A DNA stretch of 7,641 nt from JAUVXJ01 sp964577995 (GTDB lineage: Bacteria; Chloroflexota; Anaerolineae; UBA7937; B3-Chlor), in the NCBI GenBank assembly GCA_964577995.1, contig CAZOBP010000141.1, positions 1 to 7,641 of the forward strand, read 5' to 3'. Below the pieces are notes generated by a model. That model searched no databases. It worked only from the letters and a program-made list of their open reading frames with translations, and was not told where the DNA came from. Below, piece after piece: positions 1-5,791 of this stretch. Each line of letters begins with the position of its first letter. Within the stretch, counting starts at the first letter, position 1. The translations under genes and the position numbers were made by a program.

Positions 1-29
1 GGCCATAGCACAGGCCCATGGGGACAACG

Positions 30-58
30 TTGACAATGGCTCCCAATTGTAGTATATT
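30..58 (+). promoter_or_regulatory. sigma70-type promoter for the M23 peptidase-bactofilin operon
   Basis: The -35 hexamer TTGACA (30-35) matches consensus exactly. It is followed by a 17-bp spacer and the -10 hexamer TATATT (53-58), one mismatch from consensus. Transcription would begin near 65, leaving a leader of about 100 nt before the GTG at 166. This position argues against the upstream TTG at 67 as the translation start, since that codon would lie practically at the transcript 5' end without a ribosome binding site. Confidence 0.8.
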
Positions 59-165
59 CCATCTGGTTGTCGTTGCCCCCACAGAACCCTCGAGGGGGCG
101 ATTCGGCCCCAGAAAGGAGTAGTTCCACCTTTGGGCGAGAATCTGATAGGAGGAGACAGTCCACA

Positions 166-1191
166 GTGACACGCAAGAGAGAGACACGATCCCTAACGCT
201 GATGATCGTGCCTCATTCTGAGCGTCCCCCCTTGTCTTTGCGGATTCCCATGTGGGTTATTCCGACCTCGGTGGTCTTTCTGCTGCTGCTGGTATCGGGC
301 TTCTTCTATCTTGCCGTGAGCAATCACAGACTCAGTGCCCAGATGAACGATCTGAGCAAGCAGCAAACCATACACGAAGCACGCGAAACAGACATGCGGC
401 TCACCATCCTGGCGCAGCAGGAGGACGTGACCGCTCTGTCTCAGTCCGTTGAGCGATTCAGGGCAGGTATGCTGGAGCTGGAGAACCTCTCGTACCAGAT
501 TCGGGAGCTGATAGGTCTGGAGGACACGGCGGTCACCGTTACCGCCACCGCCACCATCGAGCCCACGTCCTTCGGCGCGCAAGGTGGCCAGGGAGGCTCC
601 GAGCTCGGCGACTACAGCATGTCTCTGGCCGTGGAATCCAGCGCCGAACTGGCCGCACTGGAGTCCTCGCTCCCCGAGAACACTCAGGAACTGGGCTTGC
701 TGCTCAATGCGCTGACGGCGAGGGTGGAAAGAGTAGCACCAGAGAAGCGAGACGACCCGGCAGAGCTGGAACGGCAGTTGCGCCTTATCGCCGCAGCGCC
801 CAAGACCTGGCCTCTGAAGGGGGAGATCACCTCCGGCTTCGGGTATCGGGTGCTCCCTGAGACCGGCTACCTGGAGTTTCATCAGGGCCTAGACATCGGT
901 GCATGGTACGGCACACCGGTTCGGGCCACTAAGGATGGAAAGGTCGTCTTTGCCGGATGGCGGCCTGGATTGGGTTGGACCGTCGTCGTGGAGCACGAGA
1001 TGGGCTTCTCCACGGCGTATGGTCACAACTCCTGGTACCTCGTGGACCCGGGTGACGTGGTAGAGGAAGGGCAGCAGATTGCCCTTTCCGGCAACTCAGG
1101 CCGGAGTACAGGTCCTCACCTTCACTACGAGATCCGCCTCGACGACGTTCCGGTGGATCCCATGACCTACCTCAGCCTGAACCAAGAGTGA
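166..1191 (+). CDS. membrane-anchored M23 (LytM-type) peptidoglycan metallopeptidase
   Basis: Predicted zinc endopeptidase acting on peptidoglycan cross-links outside the membrane, or a catalysis-supporting LytM factor. From the GTG at 166 the protein is 341 aa: a short basic cytoplasmic tail, one membrane segment at about residues 29-52, a helical probably coiled-coil stretch at about 55-120, a Gly/Thr/Ala-rich linker, and a C-terminal M23 domain from about 215. The M23 metal and active-site residues are all present: HxxxD (H239, D243), H287 in YGHNS, and HLH (H318, H320). I chose GTG 166 because AGGAGG (148-153) lies 12 nt upstream; the frame stays open back to TTG 67, which has no SD. It is first in an operon with a bactofilin 56 nt downstream, a recurrent pairing in which bactofilin localises a cell-wall hydrolase. 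The family call is firm; the shape or division role is inferred from the neighbour. Confidence 0.92.
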   Translation: MTRKRETRSLTLMIVPHSERPPLSLRIPMWVIPTSVVFLLLLVSGFFYLAVSNHRLSAQMNDLSKQQTIHEARETDMRLTILAQQEDVTALSQSVERFRAGMLELENLSYQIRELIGLEDTAVTVTATATIEPTSFGAQGGQGGSELGDYSMSLAVESSAELAALESSLPENTQELGLLLNALTARVERVAPEKRDDPAELERQLRLIAAAPKTWPLKGEITSGFGYRVLPETGYLEFHQGLDIGAWYGTPVRATKDGKVVFAGWRPGLGWTVVVEHEMGFSTAYGHNSWYLVDPGDVVEEGQQIALSGNSGRSTGPHLHYEIRLDDVPVDPMTYLSLNQE

Positions 1192-1247
1192 GTTCCGCAA
1201 ACACGGCCCGGTCTTGAACGCGACTGGGGACTAAGGAGGGTTGAGCT

Positions 1248-1685
1248 TTGGCTGATGTGCTAGACAGTCCGGCCAGCGATAGGATCGAAAACGTCATAGG
1301 AGCCACTGCTACTTTCGTTGGCGAACTCAAGTGCGATGGGGGTGTGCGCATAGACGGCGTGTTCCAGGGAAGCGTGGAAACCATGAACAATGTCATCATC
1401 GGCGAGACAGCGAAAGTGGTGGCCGACATCGTGGGACGCAACATCTCCGTCTCAGGCGCTGTCAAGGGCAATATCAGTGCCTCCGGACGACTCGAGATAC
1501 TATCTACGGGGATCGTCTGGGGTAACATAGACGTTGCCTCCTTCCTCATCGATGAGGGCGGAGTGTTCAGCGGGCGGAGCGAGATGCCCGTGGAGTTCGA
1601 GCCTTTGTTGATAGCCGGGGACAAGGAACCCGAGAGGCTGACGGACGGAAAAGGCGGGGCTGTAGAGGAGCAAGAAGAAAGCTAG
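1248..1685 (+). CDS. bactofilin (polymer-forming cytoskeletal protein)
   Basis: A 145-aa protein with a bactofilin core at about residues 13-115. It is a run of short beta-strand repeats with regularly spaced Gly and hydrophobic residues (GELKCDGGVRIDG, GNISASGRLE, VWGNIDV), as expected of the right-handed beta-helix that self-assembles into filaments without nucleotide. A short N-terminal tail and a charged Glu-rich C-terminal tail flank the core, as is usual. The start is TTG at 1248, 7 nt after the strong SD AAGGAGGG (1233-1240). It acts at the cytoplasmic face of the membrane and probably scaffolds the M23 peptidase encoded just upstream (inference from known bactofilin-M23 linkage). It ends in TAG and is followed by an intrinsic terminator 20 nt later. 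Confidence 0.92.
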   Translation: MADVLDSPASDRIENVIGATATFVGELKCDGGVRIDGVFQGSVETMNNVIIGETAKVVADIVGRNISVSGAVKGNISASGRLEILSTGIVWGNIDVASFLIDEGGVFSGRSEMPVEFEPLLIAGDKEPERLTDGKGGAVEEQEES

Positions 1686-1704
1686 GTCAACAGAGCAAGA
1701 AGAC

Positions 1705-1735
1705 AAGGGCCAGCTCGTCTGCGCTGGCCCTTTTT
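1705..1735 (+). terminator. intrinsic terminator after bactofilin, possibly bidirectional
   Basis: A perfect 8-bp GC-rich stem, GGGCCAGC (1707-1714) with GCTGGCCC (1723-1730), extends by two A-T pairs to 1705-1732. It has an 8-nt loop and is followed on the plus strand by TTTTT (1731-1735). On the minus strand the same stem is followed by a moderately T-rich tract, so it may also end the convergent regulator transcript, whose stop codon is at 1748. Confidence 0.88.
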
Positions 1736-1747
1736 GGTCGCCATGCA

Positions 1748-2425
1748 CTAGCTGTTAGCCACACGCTGAAGACCCTCAACGTCCAGGATCTCTATGCGCT
1801 TCCGGCCGGTGTCGAGAAAGCCCTGTGCCTTGAACCTGGTCAGGGCCTGGGTCGTGGTCTCCCGATGAGTGCCGATGTCGTCCGCCAGATTCTGATGAGT
1901 GAATCCCCGAATGGTGGCCCCGTGTTCTCGCATTAGGCGCAGAAGCAGTGACGCCAATCTGCCAGCGACGGTCTTGAAGGCGATCTCCTCCAGTCGTGCC
2001 TCCACCTCCAGAAGTCGCCTGCCAATCACCTCCAGGATGCGAAGCGCCACCTGAGGCTTCTCCAGCAGCAACCGCTCCAGGTCGCCCCGATCCATCCTGC
2101 ACACCATACAATCTTCCGTGGCTTCGGCGAAGCTGTCATACATGTGTTGGCCGATCAGCGTCATCTCCCCGAAGATCGTACCCGGCCCCAGGCTGTTGGT
2201 GACCAGCTTCCTCCCCTCGGACGAAATACGGTACAACTGGACCTTGCCTTCCTTTAAGATGAAGAGCGCCTCTCCGCTATCCTCGGGAGCGTAGAAGATC
2301 TTCCCAGCCGCGCACGGGGTCTTCTTGATCGAACTCTCAAGAGCCCCTAACTCGTCCTCAGTCAAGTCCTGAAAGATGTCCACAGTCTTCAGGTAGCCCA
2401 CCTTGGTTGTCACATCCATACCCAT
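1748..2425 (-). CDS. Crp/Fnr-family transcriptional regulator
   Basis: A 225-aa protein of typical family length. The N-terminal cyclic-nucleotide-binding-like beta-roll covers about residues 10-125 (FILKEGKVQLYR; FGEMTLI at 85-91), then a long dimerisation helix at about 125-155 and a C-terminal winged helix with the helix-turn-helix at about 175-203 (NLADDIGTHRETTTQALTRF). The recognition helix keeps the Arg-Glu pair (HRETT) that in E. coli CRP reads GTG half-sites. The phosphate-binding cassette lacks the Arg-Ser pair that CRP uses for cAMP (YDS at 96-98), and no FNR-type cysteine cluster is present, so the effector is unknown and cAMP is unlikely. I chose ATG 2425 because GGAG lies 8 nt upstream; GTG 2432-2434 in the same frame overlaps that SD. 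Its own promoter and a candidate autoregulatory operator lie upstream; the gene converges on the bactofilin operon. Confidence 0.9.
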   Translation of the reverse strand: MGMDVTTKVGYLKTVDIFQDLTEDELGALESSIKKTPCAAGKIFYAPEDSGEALFILKEGKVQLYRISSEGRKLVTNSLGPGTIFGEMTLIGQHMYDSFAEATEDCMVCRMDRGDLERLLLEKPQVALRILEVIGRRLLEVEARLEEIAFKTVAGRLASLLLRLMREHGATIRGFTHQNLADDIGTHRETTTQALTRFKAQGFLDTGRKRIEILDVEGLQRVANS

Positions 2426-2478
2426 CTTACGCACTCCACGCTCTCACTTCGGCTATGTGTGGTCGGGAGCCATTTCTC

Positions 2479-2507
2479 ATTATACTAGATGCCCCAGTGT
2501 CGGGCAA
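2479..2507 (-). promoter_or_regulatory. promoter of the Crp/Fnr regulator
   Basis: On the minus strand, -35 TTGCCC (2507-2502) is separated by 17 bp from a perfect -10 TATAAT (2484-2479). Transcription would start near 2472, giving a leader of about 47 nt to ATG 2425. The -35 is only a half match, which fits a promoter that depends on, or is blocked by, a regulator bound at the overlapping palindrome. Confidence 0.7.
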
Positions 2508-2511
2508 CACT
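2496..2511. promoter_or_regulatory. Crp-architecture palindrome overlapping the regulator's -35
   Basis: AGTGT-N6-ACACT is a perfect inverted repeat with 5-6-5 spacing, the spacing of Crp-family sites. Its GTG/CAC cores align with those of TGTGA-N6-TCACA, while the outer and inner positions differ. It covers the -35 at 2502-2507, where a bound dimer would normally repress. Together with the Arg-Glu recognition helix of the adjacent gene product this suggests negative autoregulation. A 5-bp palindrome can occur by chance, so the position carries most of the weight. Confidence 0.5.
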
Positions 2512-2592
2512 TGCGCCATGTTCGGAAGTGAAAGGCAGGACGAGTAGCAGGGAATCTCCAGGGGCTTGCGGGACTGAGAGAGAAGGAAGAGA

Positions 2593-2610
2593 CACCATCA
2601 GAAGATGGCG
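2593..2610 (-). terminator. weak intrinsic terminator candidate after the GNAT gene
   Basis: On the minus strand, 15 nt past the GNAT stop codon, a 7-bp stem with a TTCT loop (arms 2610-2604 and 2599-2593, one G-T wobble) is followed by a pyrimidine-rich stretch (TCTCTTCCTTCTCTCTC) rather than a clean T run. It is the only plausible stop signal between this gene and the Crp/Fnr promoter. Confidence 0.35.
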
Positions 2611-2624
2611 CCCCAAGATCAGTA

Positions 2625-3176
2625 TCAAGCGTACGGGTCGTCCGCGTTGCCTGTAGACGGTGGTTCGGGCCCGCCGTCCGGGCGGTTTACCCCGACCACC
2701 TGGCTTCGTCGCTCCGTCAATACCGTGGTCTTCCATTGACCGTCCAACTGGCCGATCCGTTCCCTCGTGCCGACGACACGAAATCCACACGACTCCTGCG
2801 CGAGCAGGCTGGCCGTGTTGTCCTCAAACGTCGCGCCCTGTAGCGTCCAGAAGCCCGCTTCTTCTGAGACTTCCACGAGCGCGTAGTAAAGCAGGGCCGC
2901 TCCCACGCCTCGCCCCCGGGCAGACCGCGCCACGTAGACCGTGATCTCCGCGACTCCGCGGTAACATGCTCTCCTGGACACGGGGCTGAGGGCCGCCCAG
3001 CCCAGGAGCGTGCCCTCGCCTTCAGCAACCAGCCGGCACCCTTGTATATGGGCTTCGCGCCACTCTTCCCAACTGGGACATTGGGCCTCGAACGTGGCCA
3101 AACCATCCTCGATACCTTCCGCGTAGATGGCGAGGACAGCATTTGCATCCTCTTCGCGCATCGGGCGGATCTTCAC
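2625..3176 (-). CDS. GNAT N-acetyltransferase, phosphinothricin-acetyltransferase-like
   Basis: Predicted cytoplasmic transfer of acetyl from acetyl-CoA to the amino group of a small substrate, most likely an amino acid or a phosphinothricin/methionine-sulfone-like analogue. The 183-aa protein has the expected order: N-terminal KIRPMREEDA, the TFE element at 28-30, ITVYV strand beta4 at about 78-82, the acetyl-CoA pyrophosphate loop RGRGVG (87-92), and motif B with EDN and a GF turn (118-132). The length matches the family apart from a 25-residue Pro/Gly-rich C-terminal tail. The start is GTG at 3176, with GGGAG 7 nt upstream; the open frame runs further upstream to 3263, but that part has no family resemblance. 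It lies 171 bp after the cyclase-like gene on the same strand, so it may be cotranscribed, although no clear promoter is visible in that gap. The substrate is not determinable from sequence alone. Confidence 0.85.
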   Translation of the reverse strand: MKIRPMREEDANAVLAIYAEGIEDGLATFEAQCPSWEEWREAHIQGCRLVAEGEGTLLGWAALSPVSRRACYRGVAEITVYVARSARGRGVGAALLYYALVEVSEEAGFWTLQGATFEDNTASLLAQESCGFRVVGTRERIGQLDGQWKTTVLTERRSQVVGVNRPDGGPEPPSTGNADDPYA

Positions 3177-3347
3177 CCTCCAACTCCCTGAGCCGAGGGA
3201 CCAGAATAGAGAAGCCTTTGCGGCGCTCCACAGCCGTGGTGCGCGTTGTCCCGGCACACCCACCGATGGATGAGAAAGACGGCGCGCTCTGCTGTCGATG
3301 TACCCTCCAACGGATTGTTGGCCAGCTGCTACATATCGGCCACTGGG

Positions 3348-4103
3348 CTATTCGTCCGGTGTGAAGTACTCATGCGCCAGTTTCTTGTGATGCTCAATGC
3401 GGGCCGGGATGTAGCCAGTCATGTTGCAGTGATCCTGCTGCCAGTCGAAGTAGTCATCGAGCCGCGCAAGGAGTGCATCGCTGTCTACCGGCGGGTCGGC
3501 AGCTCGGAACCAGTCTAGCCAGATGAACCGGAAGGGATCATCACCATCAGGCGCAAACGCCCGCGCTGAGGAATGGGCAGCTATCCCAAACGGGGGGGCG
3601 CTCCCTTCGCCTTCCAGGGCCTGAACCACCGGGAGGCCCACCAGTATGCTGTCTCGCGTGGTCGTGTAGGAGGACAGTATGCGGCTCGTCTGCCTGTCAA
3701 CGGTACATCCGTGGTAGACGGGACCGAAGGCCAGGGCACCGCGCGCGATGAATTGGTGGTAGCACTTCTCCTGTGCGAGGAACTCGGCAACAAGTCGGCA
3801 GAGGGCCTGGTTCAAGAGAGTCTGCAGGGGACCACGCCGCGAAGAGGATATGAACACTCCATCCATCACCGGGTAGAGACGCAAGCCAGACGGGGACTCA
3901 AGTTCGTCGTAGGCTTCTAACACTGCGCAGTGCAACTTGAAGATGAAAGTCGCGGCGATCGGCACTGATCGCTGCATTTGGTTCCTCGCACCCATGACGT
4001 CGAGCCAACAGACGTAGTCGAACCTCGGCTTCCCGAAGTATGCTGAGTTAAAGAAGATCCCGCGCGGGTCAACTCCTGGCATGTTCTTACTCTGCCCTGA
4101 CAT
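3348..4103 (-). CDS. class III nucleotidyl cyclase-like protein, third gene of a defence-type operon
   Basis: A 251-aa soluble protein with no signal peptide or membrane segment. I see a plausible class III cyclase core: WLDVMG at 33-38 corresponds to the beta1 ADIVGF motif (metal Asp D35), YPVMDGVF at 77-84 to the KxxGDxx hairpin (second metal Asp D81), ARGALAFGPVYHG at 120-132 to the xRIGIHTGPVVxG strand, and GLPVVQALEG..APPFG at 156-173 to the GxxVNxAxRLExxAxPG region. In that last block the Asn and Arg of the NxxxR transition-state motif are not evident, so ordinary cAMP/cGMP synthesis is doubtful. The C-terminal about 60 residues (WLDWF to HHKKLAHEYF) are a charged helical extension. It follows the HEPN-like gene by 66 nt. 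The start at ATG 4103 has only a weak SD; ATG 4082 is possible. It could be a Pycsar-like cyclase, a pseudo-cyclase sensor, or an unrelated alpha/beta fold. Confidence 0.6.
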   Translation of the reverse strand: MSGQSKNMPGVDPRGIFFNSAYFGKPRFDYVCWLDVMGARNQMQRSVPIAATFIFKLHCAVLEAYDELESPSGLRLYPVMDGVFISSSRRGPLQTLLNQALCRLVAEFLAQEKCYHQFIARGALAFGPVYHGCTVDRQTSRILSSYTTTRDSILVGLPVVQALEGEGSAPPFGIAAHSSARAFAPDGDDPFRFIWLDWFRAADPPVDSDALLARLDDYFDWQQDHCNMTGYIPARIEHHKKLAHEYFTPDE

Positions 4104-4109
4104 CTCAGG
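4096..4109 (-). repeat. small hairpin with the cyclase-like start codon in its loop
   Basis: CCTGA-GATG-TCAGG on the minus strand is a perfect 5-bp stem whose 4-nt loop contains the ATG at 4103-4101. No good Shine-Dalgarno precedes this ATG. It might modulate initiation, but the stem is short and chance is a real alternative. Confidence 0.3.
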
Positions 4110-4169
4110 TCAGGTTACAGGCGCTAGATCGGCTGGCCCTCTCGTAGGGGGTCGACAGCTCGATCTGGG

Positions 4170-4943
4170 TCAGGCAAGCAACGTATCCTCAACGTGTTGT
4201 ATGCCCATTGGCGATATGGTGACGATTCTGGTTGCTGGGTTGTACTCGACTAGCTTCTCCTTGTGGCTCTTGCGCAGAACGTCACGGCGGTACACTGAGG
4301 CATTTGAATGCTCGACCCACTCAACCAGGTCCGACTCCCCCACACTCTCAGCATGATAATAGAGCAGAATCAGCGTCTTGTCCTTCATCGTGAGGCTTGT
4401 GTCAAGCACTCGCAGTTTACCATCAACTTCCCAAACGATCGGCACAAGCCTCTCCACTATGCTTTCAATGGCATCTGATGCTGTCTCAGTGTCTACGTTG
4501 TAGAATAGCCGAACCAGTTCGCTCAGAATCCACTTGCTCATCTGTAGTACACAGGTCGCATCCATGTGATTGGGATTGACATCGCCGCCCACATGTCCAA
4601 CGCCACGGTTGTTACGAATCTCATATAGCGCAACCAGCATCCGGGGAATCTGGACTCGAACTGAGCGTGGGTGTGTTGATGAGGCTTGCTCAAGGGCGCG
4701 GCAGGCATCGACCATGTTCCTGGGTTTTGTGGAGCTAGCGGGGAAACTACCGTCAACGTAGCCTCTGAGAACCGTATATACGACTTCGCAAAGCTTGCCA
4801 CCGTTGAGCTCTGCCGGCTCCCAGCGTCTCTCGCGGTAGTTCTTGATTATGCGAGAGTATGCGGTCAAGAGTTCGCTACGGAGTCCATCTGGGAGGAGGC
4901 CAAGGATTGTCTCATCAGAGAGACCTGTTGTTTGTGTCATCAT
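4170..4943 (-). CDS. HEPN-like (Abi_C-type) protein with C-terminal winged-helix-like region
   Basis: A 257-aa cytoplasmic protein. The central helical part carries EIRNNRGVGHVGGD (108-121), an R-N-x5-H signature (R110, N111, H117) of the HEPN ribonuclease kind, in the form seen in abortive-infection C-terminal (Abi_C) domains, where Asn follows the Arg and a Gly-rich turn precedes the His. A following helix (VLQMSKWILSELVRLFY, 132-148) fits the second core helix. Residues about 180-255 (DKTLILLYYHAES, then a segment ending RIVTISPMGIQHVE) look like a winged helix. The ATG at 4943 overlaps the TGA of the upstream gene as ATGA, indicating translational coupling; a second ATG follows immediately. 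No own SD is visible. By family precedent it would cleave RNA or tRNA on infection, as the effector of the operon; that role is inference. Confidence 0.7.
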   Translation of the reverse strand: MMTQTTGLSDETILGLLPDGLRSELLTAYSRIIKNYRERRWEPAELNGGKLCEVVYTVLRGYVDGSFPASSTKPRNMVDACRALEQASSTHPRSVRVQIPRMLVALYEIRNNRGVGHVGGDVNPNHMDATCVLQMSKWILSELVRLFYNVDTETASDAIESIVERLVPIVWEVDGKLRVLDTSLTMKDKTLILLYYHAESVGESDLVEWVEHSNASVYRRDVLRKSHKEKLVEYNPATRIVTISPMGIQHVEDTLLA

Positions 4944-5494
4944 GAATCACTACTAGCAGATGTCCCCGGAAGATCATGCTCGACCAGAGTTTCTCCACGC
5001 GGAGTCAGCGCGATGTTCTCCATATCACTTGTATCGAGCCACCCGTGCCTGCTTGCCGTCTCCGCGAGGGTCTTGTGCAGACTAGAGGGCACTCTCCAGT
5101 TCACGTCTTTGAAGCAAGTGTACACATGATTCGCGTTGATTCCTGGGACGCTCAGGACTCGACTGAGATAGTAGACCGCCACTGTGCACTTCTTGAGGTT
5201 CGAGGTAGGCTTTTTCCCACGTGCGAAATCTCTGAAGCTTTGCGCGCCTTCAGCCCGCAGGTTCAGATCCTTCACAATGGATGGAGATGGCCGCGCGGCT
5301 TTCTTCTTCCCCGCAGAACGAGGTCGTCGCTTTCTTGAAGCCTCTGTGACCTGTCCGCCTGGGATTCGTAAGGGCTAGCGTGAGTGCTTGGCCCAGGCCC
5401 ACTGAAGCACACGGTCTCGCGCACCTTGATCTTCTAGCTGTGCCAAGGCACGATCTACGGCCTTTATTGCATCAATCTCCGAAAGAGCGGCCAT
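4940..5494 (-). pseudogene. small basic winged-helix-like protein, interrupted by an in-frame TAG
   Basis: One continuous frame runs from ATG 5494, 5 nt after the near-perfect SD AAGGAGGT (5507-5500), to TGA at 4942-4940, broken only by TAG at 5377-5375 (codon 40). Before it are 39 codons (MAALSEIDAIKAVDRALAQL at 1-20, then a helix ending RDRVLQWAWAKHSR). After it come a Lys/Arg-rich linker (RKRRPRSAGKKKAAR) and a conserved-looking domain (VKDLNL, KKCTVAVYYLSRVL, NHVYTCFKDV, GWLDTSDM, LTPRGETLVEHDLP) that reads as a winged helix. The parts on both sides of the TAG look like one protein. TAG ends three other genes here, including the third gene of this operon, so codon reassignment is unlikely. 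A restart at GTG 5275 (111 aa) is possible but has no SD. It may be a recent pseudogene, a readthrough product, or a base error. Probable DNA-binding first member of the operon, coupled to the HEPN-like gene. Confidence 0.75.
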
Positions 5495-5499
5495 GCTTC

Positions 5500-5507
5500 A
5501 CCTCCTT
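5500..5507 (-). promoter_or_regulatory. ribosome binding site that fixes the start of the interrupted gene
   Basis: AAGGAGGT on the minus strand (5507-5500), 5 nt before ATG 5494, matches the anti-SD over eight bases. It is the strongest evidence that translation begins at 5494 rather than at GTG 5275, and therefore that the TAG at 5377-5375 interrupts a real gene. Confidence 0.85.
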
Positions 5508-5571
5508 GGCTTCTAGGTAGTCCCTGCGTATTCACCATGGGCAGTCCTCTTAGCGACCCGAGGCAGATGCG

Positions 5572-5592
5572 TGCGCGGAACGTTTCCGCACA
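5572..5592 (-). repeat. hairpin in the leader of the defence-type operon
   Basis: GCGGAA (5575-5580) pairs perfectly with TTCCGC (5584-5589) around a 3-nt loop, and two more pairs form beyond one mismatch. It lies about 40-60 nt downstream of the predicted transcription start of the minus-strand operon, with no T run after it, so it is not an intrinsic terminator. It could be an operator or a leader structure. Confidence 0.4.
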
Positions 5593-5638
5593 ACAGCTCT
5601 ATTACCGCCCTCTTCCGACTATGTGGGACTACATAACC

Positions 5639-5667
5639 ATTATAGACCAGATGATACGAGAAGTCAA
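5639..5667 (-). promoter_or_regulatory. promoter of the winged-helix/HEPN/cyclase-like operon
   Basis: On the minus strand, -35 TTGACT (5667-5662), a 17-bp spacer and a perfect -10 TATAAT (5644-5639). The predicted start near 5632 leaves a leader of about 138 nt to ATG 5494. A promoter this close to consensus implies the operon is transcribed unless actively repressed, which suits a winged-helix first gene acting as autorepressor (inference). Confidence 0.75.
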
Positions 5668-5761
5668 CCCCTATTGGCACTCATCAGAGCAGGCTCAAGC
5701 GACAGGGAGCGCCTTGATCGATCCCAGCCAACCTCTATCCCGGCTCTCCAGCCCCATCCGG

Positions 5762-5791
5762 TTGCAGACCCCCGCGCAAACGAGCTATAAT
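5762..5791 (+). promoter_or_regulatory. promoter of the lgt fragment (left copy)
   Basis: TTGCAG (5762-5767), an 18-bp spacer and TATAAT (5786-5791). The same two hexamers at the same spacing precede the intact lgt at 6959-6988. This copy appears competent although it now drives only a truncated gene. Confidence 0.65.

Noticed and set aside
193..882. Long minus-strand open frame (229 codons) under the M23 gene
   Set aside because: It is antisense to a gene with complete catalytic motifs, has no ribosome site, and its translation has low-complexity Gln/Gly/Arg-rich composition typical of a shadow frame.
3177..3347. Separate promoter for the GNAT gene in the 171-bp gap
   Set aside because: TATTCT at 3208-3203 could be a -10, but no acceptable -35 lies 16-18 bp upstream of it, so I did not annotate it.
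2717..3364. Several alternative frames on both strands across the GNAT gene
   Set aside because: All are Arg/Pro/Ser-rich shadows overlapping a gene with clear acetyl-CoA-binding motifs and a good ribosome site.
3348..4103. Calling the cyclase-like protein a definite Pycsar cyclase
   Set aside because: No transmembrane or TIR Pycsar effector is adjacent and the Asn/Arg catalytic pair is not evident, so only fold-level similarity is claimed.
5375..5377. TAG as a recoded sense codon (pyrrolysine or alternative code)
   Set aside because: TAG terminates the bactofilin, the Crp/Fnr regulator and the cyclase-like gene of the same operon, so it is used as an ordinary stop here and nothing nearby suggests suppression.
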